From Patulibacter sp. (lineage in GTDB: Bacteria; Actinomycetota; Thermoleophilia; Solirubrobacterales; Solirubrobacteraceae): a stretch of 64,000 nt of DNA. Position numbers and translations under genes: made by a program. Below are positions 1 to 8,919 of this stretch, one piece after another; the stretch's first letter is position 1, and every line of letters starts with the position of its first letter. The DNA is taken from positions 40,576-104,575 of the forward strand of contig NZ_JAURWA010000030.1 in NCBI RefSeq assembly GCF_030655195.1, written 5' to 3'. A model generated the notes under the pieces. It saw only the letters and a program-made list of their open reading frames with translations, searched no databases and was not told where the DNA came from.

Positions 1-219
1 GGCCTGTTCGCGCTCCTGGCCGAGCGGTGGACCATGTTCTTCCCCGACGTGGGAGCCGACGCCGGGGAGCGCGCGGTGCGCGCCACCGCGATTGGCGGCG
101 CGGTCACCGCGCTCCTGTCCGGGCGCCTCGACGGCCACCTCGAGGTCGACGACGACGCCCTGGTGCGGACCGTCGTGGCGACCGTGACCGCGATCGCCGC
201 GGCGCCCACGGCCGACTGA
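1..219 (+). CDS. C-terminal fragment, possibly a TetR-family regulator
   Basis: An open frame enters from the left edge and stops with TGA at 217-219, giving 72 residues of a protein whose N-terminus lies outside the window. The tail (LLSGRLDGHLEVDD followed by a helix ending TAIAAAPTAD) looks like the last two helices of a TetR ligand-binding domain, but no DNA-binding domain is visible, so the family is a guess. It converges on the GFA-family gene, with 56 bp between their ends. Confidence 0.45.
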   Translation, partial: GLFALLAERWTMFFPDVGADAGERAVRATAIGGAVTALLSGRLDGHLEVDDDALVRTVVATVTAIAAAPTAD

Positions 220-275
220 CCGCCGAGGCGTGGCCCGCGCGACGCCGTCCGCGCGCCCGGCGCGTCCGCCTGCAG

Positions 276-692
276 TCAGCCCGCCGGCAGATCCTGGGGG
301 TACGTCGGCCGCCCGGACTCGATCGCCGCGACCCACTCCTGCGCCGAGTCGGTCCAGACCTCGACCGCCGGGGCGAAGCCGGTCCGGTCGTCGAGCGTGC
401 CGGCCTTGACGATCGTCACCCCGGGCTGCTCCGCGAGCTGGGTGAAGAGCACGGAGCCGCAGGTGCCGCAGAACGACCGCTCGCGGTCCTCGCCCGTGCC
501 CGTCCCGGTGGTGTGGAACACCGTCGGCGTCCCGGCGACGGTCACCGCGTCCTTGGGGAACAGGAGGTTCGTCGAGAACGCCGCCCCGCTCTGGCGCTGG
601 CAGTCGTCGCAGTGGCAGAGCGCGACGACGATCGGGTCCGCCTCGACCTCGTAGCTGATGGTGCCGCAGACGCAGCGTCCGGTACGGGACAT
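276..692 (-). CDS. GFA/CENP-V family zinc-binding protein
   Basis: 138 residues, the normal size for the glutathione-dependent formaldehyde-activating-enzyme-like (GFA, CENP-V) fold. The cysteine clusters that bind two zinc ions are all present: CVCGTISYE near residue 8, CHCDDCQRQSGA near 26 and FCGTCGS near 75. The start is supported by a GAGGAGG ribosome-binding site directly upstream. It lies 13 bp after the P450 gene on the same strand, so it is probably the last gene of the acyl-CoA dehydrogenase / P450 unit. Members of this family have very diverse or unknown substrates, and the name of the family should not be read as a proven formaldehyde role. Confidence 0.85.
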   Translation of the reverse strand: MSRTGRCVCGTISYEVEADPIVVALCHCDDCQRQSGAAFSTNLLFPKDAVTVAGTPTVFHTTGTGTGEDRERSFCGTCGSVLFTQLAEQPGVTIVKAGTLDDRTGFAPAVEVWTDSAQEWVAAIESGRPTYPQDLPAG

Positions 693-705
693 GGGTCCTC
701 CTCGG

Positions 706-1992
706 TCAGGCGGTCGGGGTCCACGCCGCCTGGGCGGCGTGGATGCCGTTGATGAAGTTGTTGACCTGGAGCTCGGGCTCCGCGGTCAGGTGGAGGTCCG
801 GCATGCGGGTGTAGACCTCGCGGAGCGTCGCCTTGATCATCTGGCGGCCCAGCGCCGAGCCGATGCAGAAGTGCGGGCCGCCGGCGCCGAAGCCCAGGTG
901 CTTGTTCGGCGTGCGCAGGATGTCGAAGCGCTGCGGGTCCTCGAAGACGTCCTCGTCGTAGTTGCCCGAGCAGTACCACATGACGATCTTGTCGCCGGCC
1001 TTGATCTCCTGATCGCCGATCGTGCCGTCCTTGACCGCGGTGCGGCGGAAGTGCTGGACGGGGGAGACGAAGCGGAGGATCTCCTCGACGGCGCCGTCCA
1101 GCCGGCCCTCCATGTCCTCCTTGAGGAGGGCGAGCTGGTCGGGGTTCTCGTGGAACAGCCGGAACGCGTGGCCGATCGAGTGCCGGGTCGTGTCGTTGGC
1201 GGCGGACCCCAGCAGCGAGAAGAACGCGGCGATCTCCCAGTCGTCGAGGACGCGGTCCTCGAACTTCGCGTTGACGACCCAGGAGACGAGGTTCTCCTCG
1301 GGGTTCTCGCGGTACCAGTCGGCGCGCTTCATCGCGATCTCCTGGATGCGGTCGGCCTCCTCCGCGAACGTCGTCAGGGCGTCGCGGCCCAGCGCGCAGT
1401 TCGGGTCGTCCCACGCGAGCATCCGCTCGGCGGCCTCCATGATCGTGTGCATGTCCTCGGAGCCGGGGTCGACGCCGAAGAAGAACGCGAAGATGCGGCC
1501 GGGCAGCATCTTGGCGTAGAGGTCGACGATGTCGCCCTCGCCCAGCCCGATGATCTCGTCGACGAGCTTCTTCGCCTCGCCGTCGATCCAGCCGTCCATC
1601 TTGCGGACGTTCCGCGGGGTGAACGCCTGCGAGACGATGCCGCGCACCTGGCGGTGCTCCGGGCCGTCCATGGCCAGGAACGACGTGGTGGCGAGCGTGA
1701 CGACCTCGGGCATGTCCTCCATGAGGACGCCCTTGCCGGAGACGAACGTCTCGACGTCGCGGGAGACCTGCTTGCAGTCGGCCCACTTCGTGACGGCCCA
1801 GAAGCCGACGGCGTCCTCGCCCGGGGGCAGGAGCGAGCTCTCGTAGGCGCGGTGGAACGAGACGGGGAAGTCCTTGCGCAGCTTCGCGAAGGCCTTCTCG
1901 CGCTCGGCGAAGGGCTGGGCCCAGAACTCGCGGGCGCCGAGGTCGAGTTCCGCGGGCCACTCGGTCGGGGCGGGGGCGTCGATCGTGCTCAT
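706..1992 (-). CDS. Cytochrome P450
   Basis: 428 residues, typical for a soluble bacterial class I P450. The I-helix oxygen-activation motif reads SAANDTTR, the K-helix ExxR is EEILRF, and the heme-binding loop is FGAGGPHFCIGSALG with the proximal cysteine at about residue 376. The start MSTIDAP was chosen over an in-frame ATG 12 codons upstream because a GGGGGAG ribosome-binding site precedes it. It sits between an acyl-CoA dehydrogenase (94 bp upstream) and a GFA protein (13 bp downstream) on the same strand, with an acyl-CoA ligase divergent. Such groupings are common in actinobacterial steroid, terpenoid or fatty-acid catabolism; the actual substrate cannot be read from the sequence. No ferredoxin or reductase gene is adjacent. 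Confidence 0.93.
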   Translation of the reverse strand: MSTIDAPAPTEWPAELDLGAREFWAQPFAEREKAFAKLRKDFPVSFHRAYESSLLPPGEDAVGFWAVTKWADCKQVSRDVETFVSGKGVLMEDMPEVVTLATTSFLAMDGPEHRQVRGIVSQAFTPRNVRKMDGWIDGEAKKLVDEIIGLGEGDIVDLYAKMLPGRIFAFFFGVDPGSEDMHTIMEAAERMLAWDDPNCALGRDALTTFAEEADRIQEIAMKRADWYRENPEENLVSWVVNAKFEDRVLDDWEIAAFFSLLGSAANDTTRHSIGHAFRLFHENPDQLALLKEDMEGRLDGAVEEILRFVSPVQHFRRTAVKDGTIGDQEIKAGDKIVMWYCSGNYDEDVFEDPQRFDILRTPNKHLGFGAGGPHFCIGSALGRQMIKATLREVYTRMPDLHLTAEPELQVNNFINGIHAAQAAWTPTA

Positions 1993-2086
1993 GCCCCAGT
2001 CTCCCCCGGGGCGACGGCGCTCGACCATCGGCCCCAGGGGGGATCTCCGCGTTCCGAACGGGGGACAGGACCCCGTCCGGCCCGCC

Positions 2087-3331
2087 TCAGCCCGTGACGT
2101 CGCGGCCGATCAGGTGCCGCGCGATGACCCACTGGAGCACCTCGTTGGCGCCCTCGAAGATCTCGAGGATCTTGGCGTCGCGGTAGATCTCCTCGAGGCG
2201 GTACTGCTCGCCGGTGGCACCCATCTGCCGGGCGAAGCCGTAGCCGCCGTGGACCTGCAGCGCGTCGCGGGCGACGTCGTTGGCCAGGCGCGTGGCGTAG
2301 CTCTTGGCCATCGACGCCTCGGGCTCGCCGGAGCGGTCGCCCAGGTCGATCCGCATCGCGGCCTTCTGGTAGAGCGAGCGGGCGCACTCGATCTCGGTCG
2401 CGTGCGCGGCGAGGCGGTACTGCCAGTGCTGCATCTCGCCGATCAGCTTGCCGAACAGCTTCCGCTCCCGGACCCGCTGGACCGCCAGGTCGAGGGCGGC
2501 CTGCGCGACGCCGACGCCCGCCGCGGCGATGCCGACCCGGCCGGCGGCGAGCGAGCCGAGCGCGACGCCCAGGCCGCGACCCGGCTGCCCGAGGCAGTGC
2601 TCGTGCGGCACGTGCACGTCCTCCAGCACGATGTCGGCCGTGATCTGGCCGTGGTGGCCCATCTTCGTGTCGGGCGGGCCGATGCTCACGCCGGGGTTGT
2701 CCTTCAGCGGGATCAGCAGCATCGTGCACGCGTCCTCCTCGCCGTCCCGGCAGAGCATGCAGACCCAGTCCGCGACGATCGAGTTGGTGATCCAGCGCTT
2801 GCGGCCGGTGACGGTGAACCCGTCCTCCGTGCGCGTGGCGACGGTCTTCAGGGCCGACGGCGTGAGGTCGGACGACGCGTCGGGCTCGGTGGTCGCGAAC
2901 GAGAAGACGTTCTCGCCCGAGATCAGCTTCGGGAGCAGCTCCTCGCGGATCGGGTCCTGCGCCCAGCGCAGCGTCTGCGCCACGAGGATGCACTGCCCGT
3001 CGTAGACGCCGGCGAGGCTCGAGCTCTCGTACGCGATCTCCTCCGTCGCGATGCAGGTGCCCAGCGTGCGGTGGGTGAGGCCGGCGCCGTGCTCGCCCTC
3101 GAACGGGTACGCGAAGACGCCGGCGGAGGCCAGGCCCTTGAACGCGGTCCAGGGGAACGCGTCGGGCGTCTCGAGCTGCCGGCCGATCTCCCGCGCGGTC
3201 GGGGCCAGGTGCTCGGCGACCGCGGCGCGCACGTCCGCCCGGACCTCGCGGACGTCCTCGGGCAGGAAGACGTCGTGCCAGAGCCGGTCCTGGGTGCGCT
3301 CGGGCGAGGTCGCGGGAGGAGAGATGGACAT
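2087..3331 (-). CDS. Acyl-CoA dehydrogenase family protein
   Basis: About 414 residues with the full FAD acyl-CoA dehydrogenase fold: the helical N-domain, the middle beta-domain (ATTEPDASSDL; RKRWITNS), and the C-terminal helical domain ending in IYRDAKILEIFEGANEVLQ, where the glutamate of FEGANE is the expected catalytic base. It would oxidise an acyl-CoA to the enoyl-CoA, passing electrons to ETF. A second ATG three codons upstream (3340) is possible, but GGAG is too close to it and well spaced for 3331. It is the first gene of a probable operon with the P450 and GFA genes and is divergent from the acyl-CoA ligase, with a shared 219-bp control region. Confidence 0.92.
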   Translation of the reverse strand: MSISPPATSPERTQDRLWHDVFLPEDVREVRADVRAAVAEHLAPTAREIGRQLETPDAFPWTAFKGLASAGVFAYPFEGEHGAGLTHRTLGTCIATEEIAYESSSLAGVYDGQCILVAQTLRWAQDPIREELLPKLISGENVFSFATTEPDASSDLTPSALKTVATRTEDGFTVTGRKRWITNSIVADWVCMLCRDGEEDACTMLLIPLKDNPGVSIGPPDTKMGHHGQITADIVLEDVHVPHEHCLGQPGRGLGVALGSLAAGRVGIAAAGVGVAQAALDLAVQRVRERKLFGKLIGEMQHWQYRLAAHATEIECARSLYQKAAMRIDLGDRSGEPEASMAKSYATRLANDVARDALQVHGGYGFARQMGATGEQYRLEEIYRDAKILEIFEGANEVLQWVIARHLIGRDVTG

Positions 3332-3550
3332 GGTGTCCATTCTCCGGGTCGGCCCGCCCCGGCGCAACCACCGTCCGGGCGGTCTTCGCACCCCCGGGGC
3401 GGGATCCGAGGGCCCGGCCCGGACGATCGGGTGGGGCCCGGCGCTCGAAATACCCCGTGCGGGAGAGCAGGACCCGCCGCCGGAGCGATGGCGCGCCGAC
3501 GCTCGCGTGGGAGGGTCGGACCTCCACCCGCGATCGACGGAGCCGTCGTC

Positions 3551-5089
3551 ATGCACCCTGGGAACTTCCCGCCCGACAACACCGCCATCGTCATGGCCGA
3601 CTCCGGACGGACCGTGACCTACGGGGAGCTCGACGCCGCCGCGAACCGCATCTCGCACCTGCTCCGCGACTCGGGCCTGCAGCCGGGCGACCACGTCGCC
3701 CTGATCGCCGAGAACGACGTCGCGTTCCTCGAGCTGCTGTGGGGCGCGCACTACGCGGGCCTGCTCTACACCGCGATCTCCACCCGGCTGACCGCGCCGG
3801 AGGCGGCCTACATCGTCGAGGACTGCCAGGCCGGCGTGCTCGTGGTCTCCGCCGCCTACGCCGAGCTGGGCGTGCCGCTGGCGGGCCTGATCCCCGAGGG
3901 CGTGAAGCGGTTCTCGATCGGCGGCGCGATCGACGGCTACGACGCGATCGAGCCCGAGCTCGAGGGGCGCCCCGACACGCCCCTCGAAGACCGGATCGGC
4001 GGCCGCGACATGCTCTACTCGTCCGGCACCACCGGCCGGCCGAAGGGCATCAAGCCCAAGGACGTCGACGTGCCGATCGACGAGGCCGCGGTCATCGTCA
4101 CCCCGATCCTGCGCGACATGCTCGGCGTCGGCACCTCGTCGGTCTACCTGACCCCGGCACCGATGTACCACGCGGCGCCGCTGCGGTTCACGATGGCCGT
4201 GCAGCAGCTCGGCGCGACCGTCGTGCTGATGGAGAAGTTCACCCCCGAGGGCGCGCTCGAGGCGATCGCCCGGCACGGCGTCACGCACACGCAGATGGTC
4301 CCGACGATGTTCGTCCGCCTGCTGCGCCTGCCGCAGGACGTGCGCGACGCGGCCGACGTGTCGAGCCTGAAGGTCGTCCTGCACGCCGGCGCCCCGTGCC
4401 CCGTCGACGTGAAGCAGCAGATCATCGACTGGTGGGGCCCGATCGTCCACGAGTACTACGCGTCGACCGAGGGCTGCGGCCTGACCTGGACGACGAGCGA
4501 CCAGTGGCTCGCGCACCCCGGCACCGTGGGCAAGGCCGTGATCGGCGTCGCCCACGTCGTCGGCGAGGACGGCGAGGAGCTGCCGGCCGGCGAGGCGGGG
4601 CGCGTCTTCTTCTCGGACGGCCCGAAGTTCGAGTACCACAACGATCCGGCCAAGACGACGGAGGCGCACGACGCCCGCGGCTGGGCGACGTGCGGCGACA
4701 TCGGCCGGATGGACGACGAGGGCTTCCTCTACCTCACCGACCGGGCCTCGTTCATGATCATCTCGGGCGGCGTGAACATCTACCCGCAGGAGTCCGAGGA
4801 CGTCCTGATCTCGGACCCCGCCGTGCTCGACGCCGCGGTCTTCGGCGTGCCCAACGCCGACTTCGGCGAGGAGGTCAAGGCGGTCGTCCAGCTCGTCGAC
4901 CCGTCCGCCGCGAGCGAGGAGGAGGGAGAGCGCCTCATCGAGCTCTGCCGGTCGCGCCTCTCGGCGATCAAGTGCCCCCGGTCGGTCGACTTCCGCGCCG
5001 AGCTCCCGCGCCACGACACGGGCAAGCTCTACAAGCGCCTGCTGGTCGACGAGTACCGGGCGGCCACGCCGGCGCCCGCCGCGGGCTGA
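3551..5089 (+). CDS. Acyl-CoA synthetase / AMP-dependent ligase
   Basis: 512 residues of the ANL superfamily. The AMP/ATP-binding P-loop reads YSSGTTGRPKGI (around residue 160), the A5-type motif is YYASTEGCG, A8 is GGVNIYPQESED, and the A10 catalytic lysine lies in HDTGKLYKR near the C-terminus. It should activate a carboxylic acid to its acyl-CoA through an acyl-adenylate. The open frame continues far upstream, but MHPGNFPPDN is the natural N-terminus and GGAG lies 9 nt before it. It is divergent from the acyl-CoA dehydrogenase/P450 unit, which makes a joint role in oxidising one acyl substrate likely. Confidence 0.92.
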   Translation: MHPGNFPPDNTAIVMADSGRTVTYGELDAAANRISHLLRDSGLQPGDHVALIAENDVAFLELLWGAHYAGLLYTAISTRLTAPEAAYIVEDCQAGVLVVSAAYAELGVPLAGLIPEGVKRFSIGGAIDGYDAIEPELEGRPDTPLEDRIGGRDMLYSSGTTGRPKGIKPKDVDVPIDEAAVIVTPILRDMLGVGTSSVYLTPAPMYHAAPLRFTMAVQQLGATVVLMEKFTPEGALEAIARHGVTHTQMVPTMFVRLLRLPQDVRDAADVSSLKVVLHAGAPCPVDVKQQIIDWWGPIVHEYYASTEGCGLTWTTSDQWLAHPGTVGKAVIGVAHVVGEDGEELPAGEAGRVFFSDGPKFEYHNDPAKTTEAHDARGWATCGDIGRMDDEGFLYLTDRASFMIISGGVNIYPQESEDVLISDPAVLDAAVFGVPNADFGEEVKAVVQLVDPSAASEEEGERLIELCRSRLSAIKCPRSVDFRAELPRHDTGKLYKRLLVDEYRAATPAPAAG

Positions 5090-5128
5090 GGCCCGGCCCG
5101 TCCGAGGTCGCGCGCGGTCGCCGACCCA

Positions 5129-5223
5129 CGCAGGGACGTGCCGTGGGGCGGCACGCGTCTGCGTCGGAGGTGCGCCGCGGCGGACCGCCGCAGGAACGTG
5201 CCGCCGGGCGGCACGAACCTGCG
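5129..5223. repeat. Tandem pair of palindromic units between convergent genes
   Basis: Two 35-bp imperfect palindromes at 5129-5163 and 5189-5223 start exactly 60 bp apart. The second has 15-nt arms (CGCAGG-AA-CGTGCCG against CGGCACG-AA-CCTGCG) around a 5-nt loop; the first differs at a few positions. They lie between the converging acyl-CoA ligase and MFS genes, so they could act as a bidirectional terminator or be members of an extragenic palindrome family. No T-tract follows either hairpin. Confidence 0.7.
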
Positions 5224-5248
5224 GCGCTCGGCGCCGCGGGTGGGCCGA

Positions 5249-6862
5249 TCAGTCCCCGACGCCTGCCGGCACGCGCGCGTCGTCGTGCGTCGCGCCGCGC
5301 TGCGAGCCCGGGTAGTCCGAGTGGCCCTTCGGGTCGCTCGGCAGGCCGCGGAGCGCCGCGGCCAGGGCGGGGGAGTCGAAGGCCGGCTCCTCGCCGCCGA
5401 TCCAGCGGTCGATGTCCGGGTGGTGCGGCTTCGCGCGCGCCAGGACGAACAGGTAGACCGCGACGAACGCGCCGCCGGCGGCGATGCCGAGGCAGATCCA
5501 CAGGGCGGTGCGGGTGCCCGTCGCCGGGTCGCCGCCGACGGTCAGGGCGATGTGCGCCAGGACCGGCGCGACGCTGAACGCGGCGACCGCGCGCAGCAGC
5601 TCGATCAGGGCGAAGATCCGCGCGATGTTGTTCGACGGGAGCGAGAAGCCCGCGATGAACAGCGCCGGGGCGACGGAGGCGCCGACGCCGAAGCCCAGCA
5701 GGCCCGACCCGACCCAGACGAGGCTCTCGCCGCCGCGGGCGACGCCGGAGAGGATCGCGGCCGCGCCGGCGATGCAGACCAGGCCGGTCAGGGCGATGAC
5801 CTTCGTCCACTTCGTGTGGAACAGCAGGCCGAACATGCCCGCCGCGAGCACCGCGCCGGCGAACTGGGGCAGGAACAGCGTGCCGATGTGGCCGGGATCG
5901 GTGCCCTTGGCCAGCAGCGCGCCCTGGGTCAGCTCGATCACCGCGACCGACGAGGCGCCGGCCGTGATCGCGACGATGATCCCGACGACCGGGAACGTCG
6001 AGGCCAGCTGCTTCACCGGCATCAGCGGGCGCTTCGCCGTGTACTGCTGGACGACGAGGATCACGATCAGCGAGATGCCCAGCAGCATCGGCAGCATCAC
6101 CCAGGTCGAGACGAACGCGTGCGACGTCAGCTCGGCCGAGGCGAAGAACGTCAGGCCGCAGCCCGCCGCGGCGAGCAGCAGCGCGCCCGGGGCCCACGGC
6201 GCGTCGGGGTTCATCGGGTCCTGGTCGTGGAAGGTCAGGAGCGACAACAGGAACGCGCCGGCGCCCAGGCCGGTGACGATCCAGAACAGCGGGCGCCAGG
6301 CGTGCTCGCCCGCGCCGGCGACGACCCCGCCGATGACCGGGCCGAGCGCGACGGCGCCGAAGATGCCCATGTTCATGACCATCGCGGTCGAGGTCAGTCG
6401 CTTCGGCGGCCAGCCGATGACGAGCGGCGGGACCGCGGCGATCAGCATCAGGCCGGTCGTCAGGCCCTGCAGGATGCGGCCGGCGACGAACAGCCCGGAG
6501 GTCGGTGCCCAGGCGGCGAGCACGGACCCGATGACGAAGAGCCCGGCGTAGCCGACGAGCAACCGTCGCCCGCGCAGGTGGACGGTGAGCTGCAGCGCGA
6601 TGACCGCGCCGACGGCGTAGGCGGCGTTGCTCATCCCGTTGGTGAGGGAGAGCGCCTGCTCGCCCAGGCCGACGTCGCGGCCGACCTGCGCGCCGACGGC
6701 GCCGACGGTCGTCGAGAGGACGAGGTACGGGACGAGGGCGAGGACGACGAGGAACGCGGCGGACCAGTACGAGTCGGCGAACGGCCCGCGGACCTGCCAG
6801 CCCGTGGTGTGGTGGCGGTCCGGCACGCCGGAGGGGGCGGGCGCGGTGGCGGCGGTGCTCAT
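5249..6862 (-). CDS. MFS transporter, DHA2-like (14-helix type)
   Basis: 537 residues with about 14 predicted hydrophobic segments, the size and layout of the EmrB/QacA (DHA2) drug:proton antiporters. A cytoplasmic N-terminus precedes helix 1 (about residue 35); the loop after helix 2 carries HLRGRRLL, resembling MFS motif A, and RILQGLTTGLM fits helix 4. The C-terminal 60 residues are hydrophilic. The start codon overlaps the stop of an 18-codon micro-ORF by ATGA and has GGAGGT six bases upstream, so translation is probably coupled to the upstream small membrane protein gene. Substrate unknown. Confidence 0.88.
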   Translation of the reverse strand: MSTAATAPAPSGVPDRHHTTGWQVRGPFADSYWSAAFLVVLALVPYLVLSTTVGAVGAQVGRDVGLGEQALSLTNGMSNAAYAVGAVIALQLTVHLRGRRLLVGYAGLFVIGSVLAAWAPTSGLFVAGRILQGLTTGLMLIAAVPPLVIGWPPKRLTSTAMVMNMGIFGAVALGPVIGGVVAGAGEHAWRPLFWIVTGLGAGAFLLSLLTFHDQDPMNPDAPWAPGALLLAAAGCGLTFFASAELTSHAFVSTWVMLPMLLGISLIVILVVQQYTAKRPLMPVKQLASTFPVVGIIVAITAGASSVAVIELTQGALLAKGTDPGHIGTLFLPQFAGAVLAAGMFGLLFHTKWTKVIALTGLVCIAGAAAILSGVARGGESLVWVGSGLLGFGVGASVAPALFIAGFSLPSNNIARIFALIELLRAVAAFSVAPVLAHIALTVGGDPATGTRTALWICLGIAAGGAFVAVYLFVLARAKPHHPDIDRWIGGEEPAFDSPALAAALRGLPSDPKGHSDYPGSQRGATHDDARVPAGVGD

Positions 6863-6915
6863 GCTGCGACCTCCGGGGTGGGGGTGAGGGACGGGTGGGC
6901 GCCGACGGAGCTCAT
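6859..6915 (-). CDS. Bridging micro-ORF, 18 codons, at operon junction
   Basis: The frame encodes MSSVGAHPSLTPTPEVAA. Its ATG overlaps the stop of the small membrane protein (ATGA) and its stop overlaps the start of the MFS gene (ATGA), each start preceded by GGAGGT. The last residues PTPEVAA repeat the C-terminus of the upstream protein (PAPEVAA), and the flanking DNA (CCGGAGGTCGC, A or T, GC, ATGAGC) is duplicated with about 53-bp spacing. It may serve only to carry ribosomes from one gene to the next; whether a peptide accumulates is unknown. Confidence 0.5.
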   Translation of the reverse strand: MSSVGAHPSLTPTPEVAA

Positions 6916-7349
6916 GCAGCGACCTCCGGAGCCGGCACGGACGACCGCGGACCCGATCCGTTGCGGGCCGGCGCGTTGCGCGGGTCCGCCGCCGCGGTCA
7001 GGGCGGCGAGGTGGGCCTGGCGGCTGCGCTCGTGGAGCACGAGGCCGGCCGCGGCGAGGACGGCGAGGGCGCAGCCGCCCCCGAAGGAGATCCAGCGCAG
7101 CGCACCGTCGTCGAAGACGCGCGACTCGACGACGGTCCAGACGCCGACGAGGGCGACGAGGACGTCGAGCCACCGCTGGGCCGCGCCGCGGTGCAGATCG
7201 GCGAAGCCGACGGCGGCGATCGTGAACGCGGCGGCGCCGACGCCGAGGGCGATCCACCCGGCGTTCGCGAACCCGAAGGTCAGCGAGGCGGTCAGGAGGG
7301 TCCCGCCGAGCACGGCGAGGAGGAGGTTCGTGGTGAAGCGTGGACTCAT
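6912..7349 (-). CDS. Small membrane protein, four hydrophobic segments
   Basis: 145 residues with about four transmembrane segments and a hydrophilic C-tail (about 35 residues). The segment GVWTVVESRVFDDGALRW is vaguely like the SPW-repeat membrane proteins, but this is not secure. The start MSPRFTTN has GGAGAC upstream and was preferred to an ATG 29 codons earlier. It is the first gene of a two-gene unit with the DHA2-type MFS transporter, linked by a bridging micro-ORF. Confidence 0.6.
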   Translation of the reverse strand: MSPRFTTNLLLAVLGGTLLTASLTFGFANAGWIALGVGAAAFTIAAVGFADLHRGAAQRWLDVLVALVGVWTVVESRVFDDGALRWISFGGGCALAVLAAAGLVLHERSRQAHLAALTAAADPRNAPARNGSGPRSSVPAPEVAA

Positions 7350-7668
7350 GCAGGTCTCCGTGGGGGCACCCTGCGAAAGGGAGGACGAAGGTCGTTGTAC
7401 CCCACACGCAACCTCGGGACGTGTGAGACGGGACATCCGTCGCCGCGCCGCTCAGCCCGACGTGGCGCCGGTGCGCAGGCTTGGCGGTTCGACGCTCGGA
7501 CGCCCACCGCAGAGCCTCCTCGGCGGGCCTCCGCCTCGGACGACGGCGCCGGGAGGTGTCGCTCCCTGCACCGCGGGGTGCCGCCGTATGCGGACGGCCT
7601 ACGCGGCGGACCCGAACGTCGGTCGACTCGGGTGGCCCGGCGGGGGGTGGTCGGGCACGATCGACGGG
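7350..7668. other. Intergenic control region between divergent genes
   Basis: This 319-bp stretch separates the small membrane protein gene (minus) from the diguanylate cyclase (plus). It contains no convincing coding frame, no long inverted repeat and no clear sigma-70 promoter that I could pick out; promoters for both directions are expected here. Confidence 0.5.
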
Positions 7669-8862
7669 ATGGAACCCGTCCGACCACCGCTCGGCCCGCT
7701 CCCCGGGTCGACGGCGTCCGAGGTGATCGACTCGACGCTGCTGCTGATCCCCGACGCGGCGGTGTGGCTCGACGAGGACGACCGGGTGCGGGCGGCCAAC
7801 GCCCGGGCCCGCGAGATGTTCCGCGGCGACGTCGTCGGTCGCGCGCTCACGGCGCTCGTGACCGCGGCGGACGGAGCGGACCTCGGCCGTGGGGTCGGGG
7901 TCCGCTGCGACGGGATCCCGTTCGCCGTCGAGACGAGCGTCGGACGCGCGCCGGGCGGGACGCTCTGCACGTTCCGCGAGCCCCCGGCCGCGGCGGTCCC
8001 GCAGCTGGCGCAGCGGCACTTCGTCGCGGCGTTCGAGACCGCGCCGATCGGCATGGCCCTCTTCAACCCCGACGGCGAGTACATCCGGGTCAACGGGGCG
8101 CTCGCGACGATGCTCGGCCGCGACGCCGCCGCCCTGCTCGGCCGGCGCGACCAGGAGTTCACGCACCCCGACGACCGGCGGAGCGACGTCGTGGCGGCCT
8201 GGTCGATCCTCCGCGGCGAGCGCAGCACGCACCAGTGCGAGAAGCGGTTCGTCCGTCCCGACGGCACGGTCGTCTGGGCCATCGCCAACCTGGCGTTCCT
8301 CCGCGACGAGCTCGGTCGGCCGATCAGCTGGATCGGCCAGTTCCAGGACATCACGGCCCGCAGGCGCACGGAGGAGGGCCTGCAGCGGATGGCCGACCAC
8401 GACCCGCTCACGGGCCTGCTCAACCGCCGGGCGTTCGACCGCGAGCTGCACCGGCTGCTCGGCGACGAGCACGGCCCCGGCGGCGGGCTGCTCGTCCTGG
8501 ACCTCGACGGGTTCAAGGCGGTCAACGACGCCCACGGTCACCGCGCCGGGGACGACGCGCTCGTGCGCTGCGCGGACGGCCTGCGCGGCGCGACGCGCGC
8601 GGGCGACCTGGTCGCCCGGCTGGGCGGCGACGAGTTCGCGATCTTCGCCCCGGCGCTGGGCGCCGGCCTGCCGGGCCTGGTCGCCCGCATCCACGACGCC
8701 GTCGACGCCGCGGCGGAGGCCACCGCCCTGGGCGTCTCGGTCGGCGTCGCCACCACGGACGACGTCGGGCGCCGCCCCGACGCCCTGATGGCCGCCGCCG
8801 ACGCCCGGATGTACGAGGCGAAGGCGGGCGCGCGCAGCGGGCGGGCGGGCGCGGGGCGCTGA
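7669..8862 (+). CDS. PAS-GGDEF diguanylate cyclase
   Basis: 397 residues. A degenerate PAS-like region (about 15-100) is followed by a clear PAS/PAC domain (about 115-240, FNPDGEYIRVNGALATMLG through QFQDITARRRTEE) and a GGDEF domain (about 240-395). The active site is RLGGDEFAIF, and an RxxD inhibitory site (RAGD) lies five residues before it, so the enzyme should make cyclic-di-GMP with product inhibition. No transmembrane segment is present, indicating a cytoplasmic sensor. The start MEPVRPP was chosen because upstream sequence is not protein-like. It stands alone, converging on the GTP-cyclohydrolase-like gene. Confidence 0.92.
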   Translation: MEPVRPPLGPLPGSTASEVIDSTLLLIPDAAVWLDEDDRVRAANARAREMFRGDVVGRALTALVTAADGADLGRGVGVRCDGIPFAVETSVGRAPGGTLCTFREPPAAAVPQLAQRHFVAAFETAPIGMALFNPDGEYIRVNGALATMLGRDAAALLGRRDQEFTHPDDRRSDVVAAWSILRGERSTHQCEKRFVRPDGTVVWAIANLAFLRDELGRPISWIGQFQDITARRRTEEGLQRMADHDPLTGLLNRRAFDRELHRLLGDEHGPGGGLLVLDLDGFKAVNDAHGHRAGDDALVRCADGLRGATRAGDLVARLGGDEFAIFAPALGAGLPGLVARIHDAVDAAAEATALGVSVGVATTDDVGRRPDALMAAADARMYEAKAGARSGRAGAGR

Positions 8863-8919
8863 GCCGGGAGGGCGCTCGGGGCCGGCACGCTTCCGAGGGC
8901 GCCGGCGGTCGGCGGGTGC

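Noticed and set aside
2087..5014. A single very long minus-strand frame across the acyl-CoA ligase gene
   Set aside because: Only the 3' part (2087-3331) has acyl-CoA dehydrogenase motifs; the rest is antisense GC-rich shadow of the ligase.
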